Below are positions 25,198-33,694 of a DNA stretch of 64,000 nucleotides, one piece after another (the first letter of the stretch is position 1; every line of letters begins with the position of its first letter). Source of the stretch: Desulfovibrio sp. JY (lineage in GTDB: Bacteria; Desulfobacterota; Desulfovibrionia; Desulfovibrionales; Desulfovibrionaceae). The position numbers were made by a program, and so were the translations under genes. The notes beneath the pieces were generated by a model that did no database searches, was not told the DNA's origin, and saw only the letters and a program-made list of their open reading frames with translations. The stretch covers positions 4,473,501 through 4,537,500 of the forward strand of contig CP082962.1 of NCBI GenBank assembly GCA_021730285.1, read 5' to 3'.

Positions 25198-26322
25198 ATG
25201 ACCGACACGCCTGAAAAAGACGCCATCGACAATATCCCAGCCACGACCGGCGACGCCGCTACGCCCGCCGAAACCGCTCCGGGCACGCCCGATGCCGGAG
25301 TCCCGGGCGGCAACCCGCCGCCGCCTCCGGCCGATCCCCCCGCCCCTGCCGGCGGCGCCGCCACCCCGCCGGCGACCACGCCGCCGCCTTCGGCCGAAAA
25401 GCATGGGGATATGAAGGAAGCGCCGCTTCTCGAACACCTGGTCGAATTGCGCACGCGCCTGGTGCGTTGTCTGATCGCCGTGGGCGTCGGCTTCGCCGCC
25501 TGCTACGCCTTCGCCGAAAAGCTGCTCGAAATCCTGCTGCTGCCGCTCATGAACGTCATGCCCGGCGGCAGCAAGCTTATCGCCACCAGCCTGCCGGAAA
25601 CCTTTTTCACCGTCATGAAGCTGGCGCTGGTAGCCGGCGCGTTCGTGGCCAGCCCGTACATCTTCTATCAACTCTGGAAATTCGTCGCCCCGGGGCTCTA
25701 CAAGGAAGAGCGCAAGATCATCATCCCCGTGGCCGTGGCCACGGCCGTGTTCTTCGTCGGCGGCGCGCTTTTCGGCTATTTCATCGTGTTTCCGTTCGGG
25801 TTCAAGTTCTTCGTGGACTACGCCTCGAACTACATCACGGTCATGCCGACCATCAGCGCCTACTTTTCGCTGGCCGTAACCCTGCTTTTCGCCTTCGGCA
25901 TCATCTTCGAGCTGCCGGTCTTCATCTTCTTCCTGACCAGCCTCGGGCTCGTCACCACCAAGGCGCTGCGCAAGTTCCGCCGCTGGGCCATCCTGTTGAG
26001 CTTCATCGTGGCCGCCGTCCTCACCCCGACCCCGGACGCCGTGAACCAGCTGCTCATGGCGGGCCCCATGGTCGTCCTCTACGAACTGGGCATCTGGGTG
26101 TCCTGGTTCGTGGACAAGTCGCGCAAGGAGGAAAAGGCGCGCAAGCAGGCCGCGGCAGCCGAGGCCGCGCAGTCCGGTGCCACGAAGACCGCCCAGGCCG
26201 ACGGCGCGGACGCCAAGGCCCAAACGGCCGAGGAAAAGGCCGCAACCAAGGGAAAAGCGGATCAGGCCGCTGCGGCAACGACGCCGAAAACCGACGGCCC
26301 TGACGACGGCTCCCAGGCCTGA
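25198..26322 (+). CDS. tatC: Sec-independent protein translocase TatC with long low-complexity tails
   Basis: The TatC core starts near residue 77 with PLLEHLVELRTRLVRC, the family signature, and runs about 230 residues with six membrane helices. FGIIFELPVFIFFL, RRWAILLSFIVAAVLTPTPD and a final helix are typical. TatC recognises twin-arginine signals; FdhA and HynB in this window both carry one. Unusual are a Pro/Ala-rich N-tail of about 75 residues and an Ala/Lys/Glu-rich C-tail of about 65, making 374 residues against roughly 250 for the family. No tatA or tatB lies adjacent. AATGAGGAGCGC stands before the ATG. Confidence 0.92.
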   Translation: MTDTPEKDAIDNIPATTGDAATPAETAPGTPDAGVPGGNPPPPPADPPAPAGGAATPPATTPPPSAEKHGDMKEAPLLEHLVELRTRLVRCLIAVGVGFAACYAFAEKLLEILLLPLMNVMPGGSKLIATSLPETFFTVMKLALVAGAFVASPYIFYQLWKFVAPGLYKEERKIIIPVAVATAVFFVGGALFGYFIVFPFGFKFFVDYASNYITVMPTISAYFSLAVTLLFAFGIIFELPVFIFFLTSLGLVTTKALRKFRRWAILLSFIVAAVLTPTPDAVNQLLMAGPMVVLYELGIWVSWFVDKSRKEEKARKQAAAAEAAQSGATKTAQADGADAKAQTAEEKAATKGKADQAAAATTPKTDGPDDGSQA

Positions 26323-26346
26323 TAACAGCCCGCATTCACAGCCAGA

Positions 26347-26383
26347 AAGGGGGACGCACCGGCAGGTTGCCGGCGTCCCCCTT
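26347..26383 (+). terminator. Long hairpin after tatC
   Basis: AAGGGGGACG and CGTCCCCCTT pair, and an inner stem ACCGGCA/TGCCGG is offset by a two-base bulge. Only two Ts follow, so it may act with Rho or in both directions. Confidence 0.6.
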
Positions 26384-26763
26384 GACTTCGGCTCCAAGAC
26401 ACGGCATACGTAGACTACAAGCAACGGTTGTCGCCTTCCGGCAGATGCAAGACCGGGATCGCCGTTGCTGCCTGAAAAACCATCCGCATCGGGCAGCCTC
26501 AACGGCGACCGCGTCCCACCCGCGACCAACCAAATCCTTGTCGCAACGACCGCATCATGATGCCTCACGTCGTTGCTCCGCTCCGCGCCGGCTGTCGGCT
26601 CCGGGGCGAATCCTCTCGCTACGCGAGCCACTCCACCACGCGGACGAACCGAGACGGCCTGCCCTGTCGGCAGGCCCATAGGCCCTCCCCTCTCCAAGGC
26701 GTCCCGCCCACGCGGACGCCGGTGCGCATGGCCTCCTCGGCGTCTCGAAGCCATGGAGCGACG
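26384..26763. other. Gene-free stretch with perfect hairpins before the 3D-domain gene
   Basis: About 380 bases without a credible reading frame. GGCCTGCC/GGCAGGCC (26656-26676) and GGCGTCC/GGACGCC (26698-26720) are perfect stems with short loops. A GCGAATCC segment around 26610 looks superficially like a tRNA T-loop, but no cloverleaf forms. It could be a structured leader or hold an unannotated small RNA. Confidence 0.45.
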
Positions 26764-27297
26764 ATGCGACATATTTATTTTACCATACTCACCCTGGCCC
26801 TGGCCGCGACACTGCTCGCCCAACCAGGCTGCGCCAGGACCCGCGACGCCAAGCAAAGCGCCCTGCAGGCATCCCAGGCTCCAAACGCCGCCAAAACACC
26901 ACCCTCCCTCGCCCTGGGCCAAATCGTCGATCCCGGCTCCCTGTTTATCGCGACATCCTCCGCCCCCACCAAGACCCTGCGCGTCAAAGCCATGGCCTAC
27001 ACGGCCTGTTCGGTGGGGAAAAAGAAGTCCAAACGCAAGGCCCGCACAGCGCGCGGCGCCTGGGGCGACACCCTCACCCCCGGCATCAAGGCCGTGGCCG
27101 TCTCGCCCGACCTGCTGGAAATGGGCCTCGATCACGGCGACGTCATCACCATCGAAGGACTGCCCGGCCAGTACAAGGTGCTCGACGTCATGCACAGCCG
27201 CCACGACAAAAGCATCGACATCTTCTACGGAGACGATCAGTGCGGCGCCATCCAATGGGGCCGCCGCAGCCTGACCATCAGTTGGCAGGGAGATTAG
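26764..27297 (+). CDS. 3D-domain envelope protein, possible lipoprotein
   Basis: A 177-residue protein. The N-terminus (MRHIYFTILTLALAATLLAQPGC) is a signal sequence ending in cysteine. The lipobox is imperfect (QPGC), so lipidation is uncertain. From about residue 75 it has a 3D domain: VKAMAYTACS, ARGAWGDTLTPGIKAVAVSPDLL, YKVLDVMHSRHDKSIDIFYG and WGRRSLTISW. 3D domains form the catalytic barrel of MltA-like and related cell-wall enzymes; the aspartates at DVMHSRHDKSIDIFYGD are kept. A role in cell-wall turnover is therefore likely but unproven. GGAG lies before the ATG. Confidence 0.75.
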   Translation: MRHIYFTILTLALAATLLAQPGCARTRDAKQSALQASQAPNAAKTPPSLALGQIVDPGSLFIATSSAPTKTLRVKAMAYTACSVGKKKSKRKARTARGAWGDTLTPGIKAVAVSPDLLEMGLDHGDVITIEGLPGQYKVLDVMHSRHDKSIDIFYGDDQCGAIQWGRRSLTISWQGD

Positions 27298-27317
27298 GGA
27301 AGGGAAAGGAAAGAAGT

Positions 27318-27482
27318 GCGAGAGGGGAACCCTTTTTGAAAAAAGGGTTCCCCTCTCGCGCTCTCCCCTCCCCAAAACTTTCAACGGTCACGCTTGGTAT
27401 AACGTCACCATGCCGTAACCTTTGAAAGTTTTTTGAAAGGGGGTCCGGGGGGAAACTTTTTTTCAAAAAAGTTTCCCCCCGG
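27318..27482. repeat. Dispersed three-stem palindromic element, copy 2 (A-B orientation)
   Basis: Hairpin A (27318-27359) reads GCGAGAGGGGAACCC then GGGTTCCCCTCTCGC with a T-rich/A-rich core. Hairpin B (27445-27482) reads CCGGGGGGAAACTTTTT then AAAAAGTTTCCCCCCGG. The central arms CCCCAAAACTTTCAACGGT and ACCTTTGAAAGTTTTTTG pair. It lies between the 3D-domain gene and a convergent small gene and could end both transcripts. Confidence 0.9.
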
Positions 27483-27501
27483 CATCATTTGTATCCCCGC
27501 C

Positions 27502-27702
27502 CTATGGCAGGACTTCGATCAGCACGTAGCGGGCGGCGAAGCCCAGGGCGTAGACGCAGACAAGGACAAGAAAACAGGCCGTAAAAAGGCCGCGTCCGCC
27601 CCTTCCCTCGGCCAGCTTGGCCAGGACAAAGCCCGCGACCATGGCCAGCAGGATACCGAAGCCCAGGGCCAGGGCCACCTTTTCGAGCGATACGTCGACC
27701 AT
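27502..27702 (-). CDS. Small membrane protein with two spans, 66 aa
   Basis: The sequence starts MVDVSLEKVALALGFGILL. Two hydrophobic segments (ALALGFGILLAMVAGFVLA and LFTACFLVLVCVYALGFAA) are separated by a short basic turn (KLAEGRGGRG). AGAGGGAAAAGAG before the ATG is an acceptable ribosome site. No family is recognised. It lies downstream of citrate synthase on the same strand, with a palindrome-rich gap between. The hydrophobic periodicity and start signal argue it is a real gene. Confidence 0.55.
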   Translation of the reverse strand: MVDVSLEKVALALGFGILLAMVAGFVLAKLAEGRGGRGLFTACFLVLVCVYALGFAARYVLIEVLP

Positions 27703-27752
27703 CTCTTTTCCCTCTTACGATCACACAGCCCGCCCCAGGCCCTGGTTCCTCT

Positions 27753-27848
27753 CCCCCCATCAAAGGGGGGCCGGGGGGAATTCCCCCCGACGGGGTCCAG
27801 GGCAGCGCCCCTGGTGGGGAAGTCCGGAAGGGGCAACGCCCTTTCCGG
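27753..27848. repeat. Second palindromic cluster, between citrate synthase and the small membrane gene
   Basis: Consecutive palindromes are packed in under 100 bases. These are CCCCCC/GGGGGG, a perfect 16-base GGGGGGAATTCCCCCC, CCAGGGC/GCCCCTGG and CCGGAAGGG/CCCTTTCCGG, the last touching the citrate synthase stop. It is unlike the A/B element but shares its G/C-run style. A related GGGGGAATCCCCC follows the rhodanese gene at 41287-41299. Confidence 0.65.
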
Positions 27849-29135
27849 CTACCGCTGATCAAGCGGCACGTAGGGCCGGGGCGGTGGGCCGATGTAGATC
27901 TGGCGCGGCCGATGGATGCGGGTGGTGGGGTCGCGGTTTTCCTCGCGCCAGTGGGCGATCCAGCCGGGCATACGGCCGATGGCGAACATGACCGGGAACA
28001 TGTTGACCGGAATGCCGAGCTCCCGCAGGATGATGCCGGAATAAAAGTCCACATTGGGATAGAGCTTGCGGCTCTTGAAGTAGTCGTCGGAGAGCGCCGC
28101 CTCCTCCAGCTCCCGGGCGATGTCCATGAGCGGGTCGTTGCCGCCGCCCTGCATGACCAGCTCGTGGGCGGCTTTTTTGAGCACCTGGGCCCGGGGGTCG
28201 AAGTTCTTGTAGACCCGGTGGCCGAAGCCCATGAGCCGGCGTTCCTTGCGCTTGACCATCTCCAGATACGACTTGACCTTGTGGCGGCCGGACAGGATCT
28301 GTTCGAGCATCTCGATGACCGCGGCGTTGGCTCCGCCGTGGAGCCTCCCCCACAGGGCGCAGATGCCCGAGGACACGCTGGCGAAAAGGTTGGCCTGGGT
28401 GGAGCCGACCATGCGCACGGTGGAGCAGGAGCAGTTCTGCTCGTGGTCGGCGTGGACCACCAGGAACAGCGACAAGGCCGACACGGCCTGGGGCGTGGGC
28501 TCGAAGTCGCGGTTGGGCATGGAAAACATCATGTGCAGGAAGTTGCGGCAATAGCTGAGGTTCGGGTCCGGATACATGAAGGGCAGGCCCAGGGATTTGC
28601 GGTAGCTGAAGGCCGCGATGGTGCGCACCTTGCTGACGAGCTTGGCCACGGCCTTGGTGAAGGTGTCCATGTTCTGGATCTCGAGCAGCTCCGGATGGTA
28701 GTTGCCGAGGGAATTGATCACGGCGGACAGAATGGCCATGGGCTGGCCGCCCGGCGGGAAACCGTCGAAATGGTGGAGCAGCCCCTCGTGGAGCAGCTCG
28801 TGTTCGGACAGCAGGGTGCGAAAGGCCGTTCGTTCTTCCGCGGTCGGGAGTTTGCCGAAGATCAGCAGCATGGCCGTTTCGATGAACGAACTTTTTTCGG
28901 CCAGCTGCTCGATGGGAATGCCGCGGTAGCGCAGAATGCCCTTTTCGCCGTCGACGAAGGTGATGGCCGACTGGCAGGAGCCGGTGTTGGCGTAGCCGGG
29001 ATCGAAGGTCAAAAGGCTCGCGTCTTTTTCCAGGGAAGTGACGTCGATGCCCACCTCGCCTTCGCTGCCGACGACCACGGGCAGTTCCAGGGTCGTATCG
29101 CCGTATGTAAGGGTGGCGGTTTTGCGTTCGCGCAT
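27849..29135 (-). CDS. gltA: Citrate synthase (Si type)
   Basis: A 428-residue protein of normal type II length. Catalytic landmarks: RLHGGANAAVIEML (first His), MGFGHRVYKNFDPRA (second His) and LYPNVDFYSGI (Asp). FDPGYANTGSCQSAITFVDG near residue 60 fits the Gram-negative, possibly NADH-sensitive subgroup. It condenses oxaloacetate and acetyl-CoA. The start is the ATG behind GAGGAGTCCC; an earlier in-frame start lacks homology. Several sulfate reducers use Re-citrate synthase, so a Si enzyme is worth noting. The gene faces away from fdhA. Confidence 0.95.
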   Translation of the reverse strand: MRERKTATLTYGDTTLELPVVVGSEGEVGIDVTSLEKDASLLTFDPGYANTGSCQSAITFVDGEKGILRYRGIPIEQLAEKSSFIETAMLLIFGKLPTAEERTAFRTLLSEHELLHEGLLHHFDGFPPGGQPMAILSAVINSLGNYHPELLEIQNMDTFTKAVAKLVSKVRTIAAFSYRKSLGLPFMYPDPNLSYCRNFLHMMFSMPNRDFEPTPQAVSALSLFLVVHADHEQNCSCSTVRMVGSTQANLFASVSSGICALWGRLHGGANAAVIEMLEQILSGRHKVKSYLEMVKRKERRLMGFGHRVYKNFDPRAQVLKKAAHELVMQGGGNDPLMDIARELEEAALSDDYFKSRKLYPNVDFYSGIILRELGIPVNMFPVMFAIGRMPGWIAHWREENRDPTTRIHRPRQIYIGPPPRPYVPLDQR

Positions 29136-29213
29136 GGGACTCCTCGTTTCCGCGTGAAGGGGAGAATGGCCGCAAGCGGCCTGGCGTCTGGGTTGCAAGA
29201 TCGCTTAAGGAAA

Positions 29214-29219
29214 AGTATA
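29214..29219 (-). promoter_or_regulatory. -10 box upstream of citrate synthase
   Basis: TATACT on the minus strand, about 80 bases before the ATG, in a short AT-rich patch. No good -35 box is seen at 16-18 bases. Confidence 0.4.
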
Positions 29220-29642
29220 CAAAAATAATTCGGCTTTGTCTCGCGGCCCAAGCGCCCCTCCGCATGCGGCAATCCCCCATGCCCGCCGCTGCCGGCGCGC
29301 CACAGCCCGCCGCCGCCGACAGCACGGCGCCGCATCGCATCCCCCCAACCGCCGCCCCTGCCCTTGGCCTGAACAATCACGCTTCCGGCCGGCCTCTGAC
29401 AGTTTGGGAAAATATTTTTTTCCTGTATTTAAAATAGCCTAAATGCATTCTCCGTAAAATTACCGCCCTATCTCCGCATTTTTCCAGATAAAAGCGTGAC
29501 TGTTTGTGCCAACCGTTGCGCAATCCGTTTTTTTTTGCCCGCATCCATCCTTTTTCCTAGAAAAGTAGTGTGCCTGATCAAAGATAGCGGTCTGCTGCCC
29601 GGCAACCGGCCGGGGCATGCGCAACTGGAAAAAGGAGGCGGT
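29220..29642. other. Divergent control region between citrate synthase and formate dehydrogenase
   Basis: About 420 bases without a credible gene. The middle is GC-rich; the part nearer fdhA is AT-rich (around 29405-29480) and contains a TTGCGCAA palindrome near 29515. The fdhA ribosome site AAAGGAGGCGGT ends it. No known operator can be named with confidence. Confidence 0.45.
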
Positions 29643-32600
29643 ATGGGCATTTCGCGTCGTGGGTTCATGAAACTGACTGGGGCCGGCTTGGTCTGCCTGG
29701 GAATAAAGGACCTGGGCTTTGGCGTCCGGTCGGCGGCGGCCTACGCAGCCCCCCTCAAGATCGAGGGATGTAAGGAGATTTTGACCATTTGCGGGTTTTG
29801 CTCCTGCGGCTGCAACATCATCATGTCCGTCAAGGACGGCCAACTGATCAGCTCCGAAGGCGACCCGGACTATCCGGTGAGCGAGGGGGCGCTTTGCGCC
29901 AAGGGCGCGGCCTTCCTGTCCATGCACAAAAACCCCCACCGGCTGCAAAAGCCCCAGTACCGGGCGCCCGGCAGCGACAAGTGGGAGGAGAAGGACTGGG
30001 ACTTCGTGCTTGGCCGCATCGCCCAGCGGGTCAAGGACACCCGGGACAAGGACTTCATCCTCAAAAACGACAAGGGGCAGACTGTCAACCGGGTGGAGAC
30101 GCTGTTCCAGCTCGGCACCTCGCAGATGGACAACGAGGAATGCGCCGTTTCGCACCAAATGCTTCGCAGCCTGGGGGTCGTGTACATGGACCACCAGGCA
30201 CGCGTCTGACACAGCGCCACTGTAGCGGCTCTGGCAGAGTCGTTCGGACGCGGCGCGATGACGAATCACTGGATTGACATCAAGAATGCCAACGCTGTCC
30301 TCATCATGGGCAGCAACGCAGCCGAGCACCATCCCATCTCTTTCAAATGGGTGCTTGCGGCCAAGGACGCCGGGGCGACGGTCATGCACATCGACCCCAA
30401 GTTCTCGCGGACCTCGGCCAGATCCGATTTTCACGTGCCGCTTCGCTCGGGCACCGACATCGCCTTCATGGGCGGCATGGTCAAATACATCCTGGACAAG
30501 GACCTGATCCACAAGGATTACGTGGTCCAGTACACCAACGCGGCCTTTGTTGTTGGCGACGGCTATTCCTTCAAGGACGGCCTGTTCGCCGGCTACGACG
30601 CGGCCACGCGCAAGTACGACCGCAAGAAATGGGGCTTCGCGCTGGACAAGGAAGGCGTGCCCGTACGGGACATGACGCTTAAAAATCCCCGTTGCGTCTA
30701 CCAGCTCATGAAGAAGCACTACAGCCGCTACAACCTGGACAAGGTTTCGGCGGTCACCGGCGTGCCCAAGGACAAGCTGCTCAAGGTGTACGACATCTAC
30801 GCCGCCACCCATGCCCCGGACAAGGCCGGCACGGTCATGTACGCCCTGGGCTGGACCCAGCATTCGGTGGGCGTGCAGAACATCCGGCTGGCCGCCATCA
30901 TCCAGCTGCTACTCGGCAACATCGGCGTGGCCGGCGGCGGCATCAACGCCCTGCGCGGCGAGCCCAACGTCCAGGGCTCCACCGACCACTGCATCCTGTG
31001 GCACATCCTGCCCGGCTACCTGCCCGTGCCCCGGGCCGACTGGCCGACGCTGGCCGATTACCAGAAGGCCAACACACCGGTCACCCACGATCCCAAAAGC
31101 GCCAACTGGTGGGGCAACCGGCCCAAGTACATGGTGAGCCTGCTCAAGGGCTGGATGGGCGAGGCCGGCACGCCGGAGAACGGCTTCGGCTACGACTGGA
31201 TGCCCAAGGTCGAACCGGGCAAGGACTATTCCACGCTGTTCCTGTTCGACAACATGTACAAAGGCAAGGTGCGCGGCGGCTTCATCTACGGCCACAACCC
31301 CTGCCAGAGCATGCCCAACTCCAGCAAGATCCGAAAGGCCATGGACAATCTGGACTGGCTGGTCGTTGGCGAAATCCACAACACCGAGACCAGCGACTTC
31401 TGGCATCGTCCCGGGGTCGATCCCAAGGACGTCAAGACCGAGGTCTTCCTGCTGCCCTCCTGCCAGCGCGGCGAAAAGGACGGCACCATCTCCAACTCCG
31501 GCCGCTGGCACATGTGGCACTTCAAGGGCATCGAACCCATGGGCGAAAGCAAGTCCATGGGCTGGATGGTCGTGGAGATCATGAACCGCGTGCGCGATCT
31601 CTACAAGAAGGAGAAAGGCGCCTTCCCGGAACCGGTCGTCAACCTGGATTGGCCGGAGCACTACGACGCCGATTACATGGCCAGGAAGATCAACGGCTGG
31701 TACACCCGCGACGTCACCGTGGGCGACAAGACGCATAAAAAGGGCGAACAGGTGGCAAGCTTCGTCGCCCTGGCCGACGACGGCTCGACCATCAGCCTCA
31801 ACTGGCTCTACAGCGGCTGCTACGGCCCCTCGGGCAACCTGTCCAAGCGCCGCGACCCGGCCCAGACGCCCATGCAGGCCAAAATCGGCCTTTACCCGGG
31901 CTTTTCTTGGGCCTGGCCGGTCAACCGCCGCATCCTCTACAACCGTGCTTCCGTGGACCTCAACGGCAAACCGTTCAGCGCGGACAAGCCGGTCATCGAG
32001 TGGAAGGACGGCAAATGGGTGGGCGATGTGCCGGACGGCGGCTGGCCGCCCATGGCCGACCCCAAGGGCAAGTACCCGTTTATCATGCAGACCGAGGGCC
32101 ACGGTCAGGCCTACGGCCCCGGCCGGGTGGACGGCCCCCTGCCGGAACACTACGAGCCGGCCGAGACGCCCCTTGTCGCCAACCCCTTCTCCAAGCAGCT
32201 GAGCAACCCCTGCATGCTGCTGGCGGAAAGCGACATGGACATCCTGGCCAAGCCCGGTGATCCAAAATACCCCGTGGTGCTGACCACCTACGGCGTGACC
32301 GAGCACTGGTGCGGCGGCGGCGACACGAGAAACACCCCGGTGCTGCTCGAAGCCGAGCCCCAGCTCTACGTGGAGATGGACCCCGAGCTGGCCAAGAAAC
32401 AGGGAATCAAAAACGGCGATCCCGTGGTCATCGAAAGCATCCGGGGCAAGGTCGAGGCCATCGCCATGGTCACCGTGCGCATGACGCCGCTTACGGTGCA
32501 GGGCAAGACCGTGCACCTGGTCGGCATGCCGTTTTGCTTCGGCTGGACCACGCCTGGCGTCGGCGACGCCACCAACCGGCTGACCCCGTCCGTGGCCGAC

Positions 32601-32681
32601 CCCAATACCGCCATTCCCGAGTACAAGGCCTGCATGGTCAATGTGCGCAAGGCGGACAAGGTCACGGAACTCTTCGTCTAA
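29643..32681 (+). CDS. fdhA: Periplasmic formate dehydrogenase catalytic subunit, selenocysteine-containing
   Basis: A 1012-residue molybdopterin/tungstopterin enzyme if the in-frame TGA at 30207-30209 is read as selenocysteine 189. The context is exactly that of Sec formate dehydrogenases: DHQARV-Sec-HSATVAALAESFGRGAMTN. The N-terminus has a twin-arginine signal (SRRGFMKL). A 4Fe-4S motif follows (CGFCSCGC, then GALCAKG). GSNAAEHHP and later MGD-binding blocks continue in frame to the end, so this is not a broken gene. It oxidises formate in the periplasm with FdhB. AAAGGAGGCGGT precedes the ATG. Confidence 0.96.
30207..30245 (+). ncRNA. UGA selenocysteine codon with candidate bacterial SECIS hairpin
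   Basis: Just after the UGA, GCCA (30216-30219) can pair with TGGC (30232-30235). AGC/GCT pairs inside it, giving an apical loop containing GG about 18 bases from the UGA. That is where SelB-binding hairpins lie in bacterial formate dehydrogenases. The structure is drawn by eye; the selenocysteine call rests mainly on the protein homology on both sides. Confidence 0.7.
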
Positions 32682-32740
32682 ACCCGCTGCCGGCCGGGAG
32701 CGGAAACGCTCCCGGCCGGTCACGATAAAGGAGCGTGGTC

Positions 32741-33472
32741 ATGCCCAAGGCGTTTTTCATCAACACCTCGCGCTGCACCGCCTGTCGCGGCTGCCAGATC
32801 GCCTGCAAGGAATGGCACGGCAACAAGGCCGTGCCCACCCGCCAGCGGGGAACCCATCAAAACCCGCCGGACCTCACCCCCTTCAACTATAAACTGGTGC
32901 GCTTCGCCGAACACTTAATCGACGGCCGGGTGCAATGGCTCTTCTTCCCGGACCAGTGCCGGCACTGCATCAACCCGCCCTGCAAGGACGTGGCGGACTC
33001 CTTCATGCCCGGGGCCATCGTCCAGGACGAGGCCACCGGCGCGGTCCTCTACACCGACAAGACCAAGGAACTCACCATCGACCAGGCCCAGGAAGTGCGC
33101 GACGCCTGCCCCTACAACATCCCCCGCCGCGACGAGGACACGGGACTCGTGCGCAAGTGCGACATGTGCATCGACCGGGTCCAGGCCGGCATGAAGCCCG
33201 CCTGCGTCCATACCTGCTGCACCGGCACCATGAACTTCGGCGAGCGCGACGCCATGCTGGACCTGGCCCACAAGACCCTGGCCAAGGTCAAGGAAAAAAG
33301 CCCCAAGGCGCAGCTTCTCGACGAGGACGACATCAACGTCATCTTCCTCGTCACCGAGCCGCGCAAACTCTACCACGAATACGCCGAACGCCGGGAGCCC
33401 AAGGGCGGTCCCATGACCCGGCAGGCGTTCCTGGCCATGCTGGCCCGGCCCATGAACCGCATGCGCGGTTAG
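32741..33472 (+). CDS. fdhB: Formate dehydrogenase iron-sulfur subunit
   Basis: A 243-residue ferredoxin-type subunit. Cysteine groups for four 4Fe-4S clusters are visible: CTACRGCQIACKEWHG, CRHCINPPCKDV, CPYNIPRRDED and CDMCIDRVQAGMKPACVHTCCTG. It passes electrons from FdhA towards periplasmic cytochrome c3 in Desulfovibrio-type enzymes. A GTG two codons earlier is too close to the AAAGGAG; the ATG used here is seven bases away. It has no signal peptide and would be exported with FdhA through Tat. It ends 19 bases before copy 3 of the palindromic element. Confidence 0.94.
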   Translation: MPKAFFINTSRCTACRGCQIACKEWHGNKAVPTRQRGTHQNPPDLTPFNYKLVRFAEHLIDGRVQWLFFPDQCRHCINPPCKDVADSFMPGAIVQDEATGAVLYTDKTKELTIDQAQEVRDACPYNIPRRDEDTGLVRKCDMCIDRVQAGMKPACVHTCCTGTMNFGERDAMLDLAHKTLAKVKEKSPKAQLLDEDDINVIFLVTEPRKLYHEYAERREPKGGPMTRQAFLAMLARPMNRMRG

Positions 33473-33491
33473 GAGAGGAGATGGGGAGAAG

Positions 33492-33654
33492 CTGGGGGGA
33501 AACCTTTCTTGCAGAAAGGTTCTCCCCCCAGACCCCCTTTCCAAAGACTTTTAATAGAATGAAGTTGTTACGGTGAGAATCGTAGCCATTGAAAACTTTA
33601 GGAAGGGGAGAGCGCGAGAGGGGACAACCCTTTTTAAAGGGTTTCCCCTCTCGC
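33492..33654. repeat. Dispersed three-stem palindromic element, copy 3 (B-A orientation)
   Basis: Hairpin B (33492-33531) has CTGGGGGGAAACCTTTCT and AGAAAGGTTCTCCCCCCAG. Hairpin A (33614-33654) has GCGAGAGGGGACAACCC and GGGTTTCCCCTCTCGC. The central arms CCTTTCCAAAGACTTTTAAT and ATTGAAAACTTTAGGAAGG pair around a 30-base loop. It divides fdhAB from fdhE. Confidence 0.9.
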
Positions 33655-33694
33655 ACCCTCTTGCCCCTCTTCCCTCCGCAAAGGAGCCCTAGCC

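Noticed and set aside
26590-26640. tRNA-like segment with GCGAATCC
   Set aside because: No acceptor, D or anticodon stems can be drawn around it.
30207-30209. In-frame stop suggesting a broken formate dehydrogenase gene
   Set aside because: The flanking residues are the invariant selenocysteine context and the frame continues intact to full length, so it is recoding rather than a pseudogene.
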